A stretch of 64,000 bases of DNA. It comes from Basidiobolus meristosporus CBS 931.73. Taxonomy: Eukaryota; Basidiobolomycota; Basidiobolomycetes; Basidiobolales; Basidiobolaceae. A program made the translations under genes and the position numbers. The notes beneath the pieces are model-generated. The model was given only the letters and a program-made list of their open reading frames with translations. It made no database searches and was not told the DNA's origin. The stretch spans positions 1 to 64,000 of the forward strand of contig MCFE01000056.1 in NCBI GenBank assembly GCA_002104905.1, given 5' to 3'. Positions 63,167 to 64,000 of the stretch are shown here, piece by piece (position 1 is the stretch's first letter; each line of letters starts with the position of its first letter).

Positions 63167-63964
63167 TTTCCTAAAATCAGGGTGATTGGATTAATCCTGG
63201 ACCGAAGATAAGTGATAATCAGTAGATTACTTACGAGATAAAAGGTTGCTACGGGCTTGGGGGCTCCTCCCCCTTAGACGCACACAATAAATACAATCTT
63301 AATTCCACTGAGTAAAAGTACCAAGAATTTTTATTTATCTTTTGTTATTAAATCTCGACTTTACATCTTTTTGAGTCACACCTGTAACATCAATCAACCG
63401 AATGCATTCAGGCATCATCATTGGTTGTGAGTGTTAAGCCAGCCAGTAATAGTTAATACTCCCATATCTGGACCAGTGTCAGGATTATCTTCGTGTCATC
63501 TCGTAGAAGTAATCTCTCTTACTATAAGGAACTCCGAGAGACAGCCACAATCGTCAGTTTATACATGGAGTTTTGTCGAGCACCACCGGAATTCTGAAAG
63601 TTGCCGATTTGGTGTAACTTTCCCACCTTCTGTCAAACCAATTCTTCGTTTTTCAGCAGATTCCTTATTGCTTGTAAGAGTGGATTTAGCAAGTCCTGTT
63701 TCACCACTTAAACGGGAAGTTAAACTTATCTGCATAGACTGTGCATAGCCAATCTCCATCGAAATGTAAACAAATTTTGAAGTCAACACAGATGCTGTTT
63801 ATTGGATGTGGATGTTTTTGGGTAAAAATCAGGTAGTGCTCAATGTTGATACGGGTGTAGTTCTTCAACGCGCAGCCACAACATTGTAGTATACTTTCGC
63901 GTTCTACTAGTCAACATTCGTATCTCCCAATCCACACAAGATCTTCTTCCCTCACGGCCTATAG
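63167..63964. other. Intergenic region between divergent GCV2 and the SMC1-like gene
   Basis: About 0.8 kb holding the GCV2 upstream region and, to the right, that of the gene starting at 63965. Overlapping open frames on both strands at 63431-63789 (105 and 76 codons) have no recognisable motifs, and I leave them uncalled. Confidence 0.45.
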
Positions 63965-64000
63965 ATGGGGAAACTAATACGTTTGGAGTTGGAGAACTTT
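63965..64000 (+). CDS. SMC1: Start of an SMC1-like cohesin subunit (cut by window end)
   Basis: Twelve codons reading MGKLIRLELENF up to the window edge. This is the characteristic first line of SMC1 proteins, which continue into the Walker A ATP-binding loop outside the window. The fragment is short, so the identification rests on this motif and an ATG directly preceding it. Confidence 0.55.
   Translation, partial: MGKLIRLELENF

Noticed and set aside
63431-63789. Overlapping 105- and 76-codon frames upstream of GCV2
   Set aside because: They lie on opposite strands over the same stretch, have no motif, and are of a length expected by chance.

Overview
This is nuclear DNA of a fungus. It has spliceosomal introns of about 44-110 bp with GT...AG ends, single-copy eukaryotic genes (MRT4, TTC1-like, mitochondrial valyl-tRNA synthetase, MED11 candidate, R-SNARE, mitochondrial glycine dehydrogenase, the first 12 codons of an SMC1-like gene), and many secreted chitin-binding proteins. 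An early-diverging (zygomycete-grade) lineage fits the separate mitochondrial ValRS and the stand-alone FAS-type phosphopantetheinyl transferase, but that placement is inference. The CAG-anticodon tRNAs are ordinary tRNA-Leu, so CUG is read as leucine.

Layout. 1-5.1 kb: the 5' part of a secreted protein with four CBM5/12-type chitin-binding modules (minus strand), an aquaporin (plus), and a small secreted Cys-rich protein (minus). 6.5-15.4 kb: three copies of a tRNA-Arg(CCG)/tRNA-Leu(CAG) pair mixed with LTR retrotransposon debris, and an apparently intact 2.5-kb piggyBac-type transposon. LTR copies begin 6-13 bp upstream of four of the six tRNA genes, the pattern expected for integration targeted to Pol III start sites. 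A 273-bp block occurs twice, at about 272/273 identity. 16.2-22.8 kb: housekeeping genes with complete exon models: MRT4 (4 exons), TTC1-like (6 exons) and mitochondrial ValRS (20 exons).

23-58 kb: the most striking part. Six genes, all on the minus strand, form one family. Each has a signal peptide, an N-terminal CFEM-like Cys domain, a Ser/Thr/Glu/Lys/His mucin-like linker of very variable length, and a C-terminal CBM19-like chitin-binding module ending IICDWA. Products range from 201 to about 2573 residues. The length differences come from in-frame minisatellites (36-bp units) and, in the two giants, from a 1.07-kb higher-order unit that repeats the CFEM-like domain. Tandem duplication left scars: a piece of the last ValRS exon sits between the two giant genes, and a piece of MED11 sits between the two smallest. 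Two to three CFEM-lineages are visible; in one, cysteines 3 and 4 were lost together. Between members three and four lies a 9-kb nest of Ty1/copia elements, one almost complete but carrying two in-frame stops.

58-64 kb: MED11 candidate (minus), FAS-type PPTase (plus), synaptobrevin (minus, 4 exons), intronless mitochondrial glycine decarboxylase P-protein (minus), and the SMC1 start (plus) at the window edge.

How it fits together: the accessory genes point to chitin-wall or extracellular-matrix proteins. Chitin binding at one end and a Cys-rich head at the other, separated by an extensible, probably O-glycosylated stalk, would suit a surface coat or adhesin set whose stalk lengths evolve by repeat slippage and unequal crossing over. 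The function is inferred, not shown.
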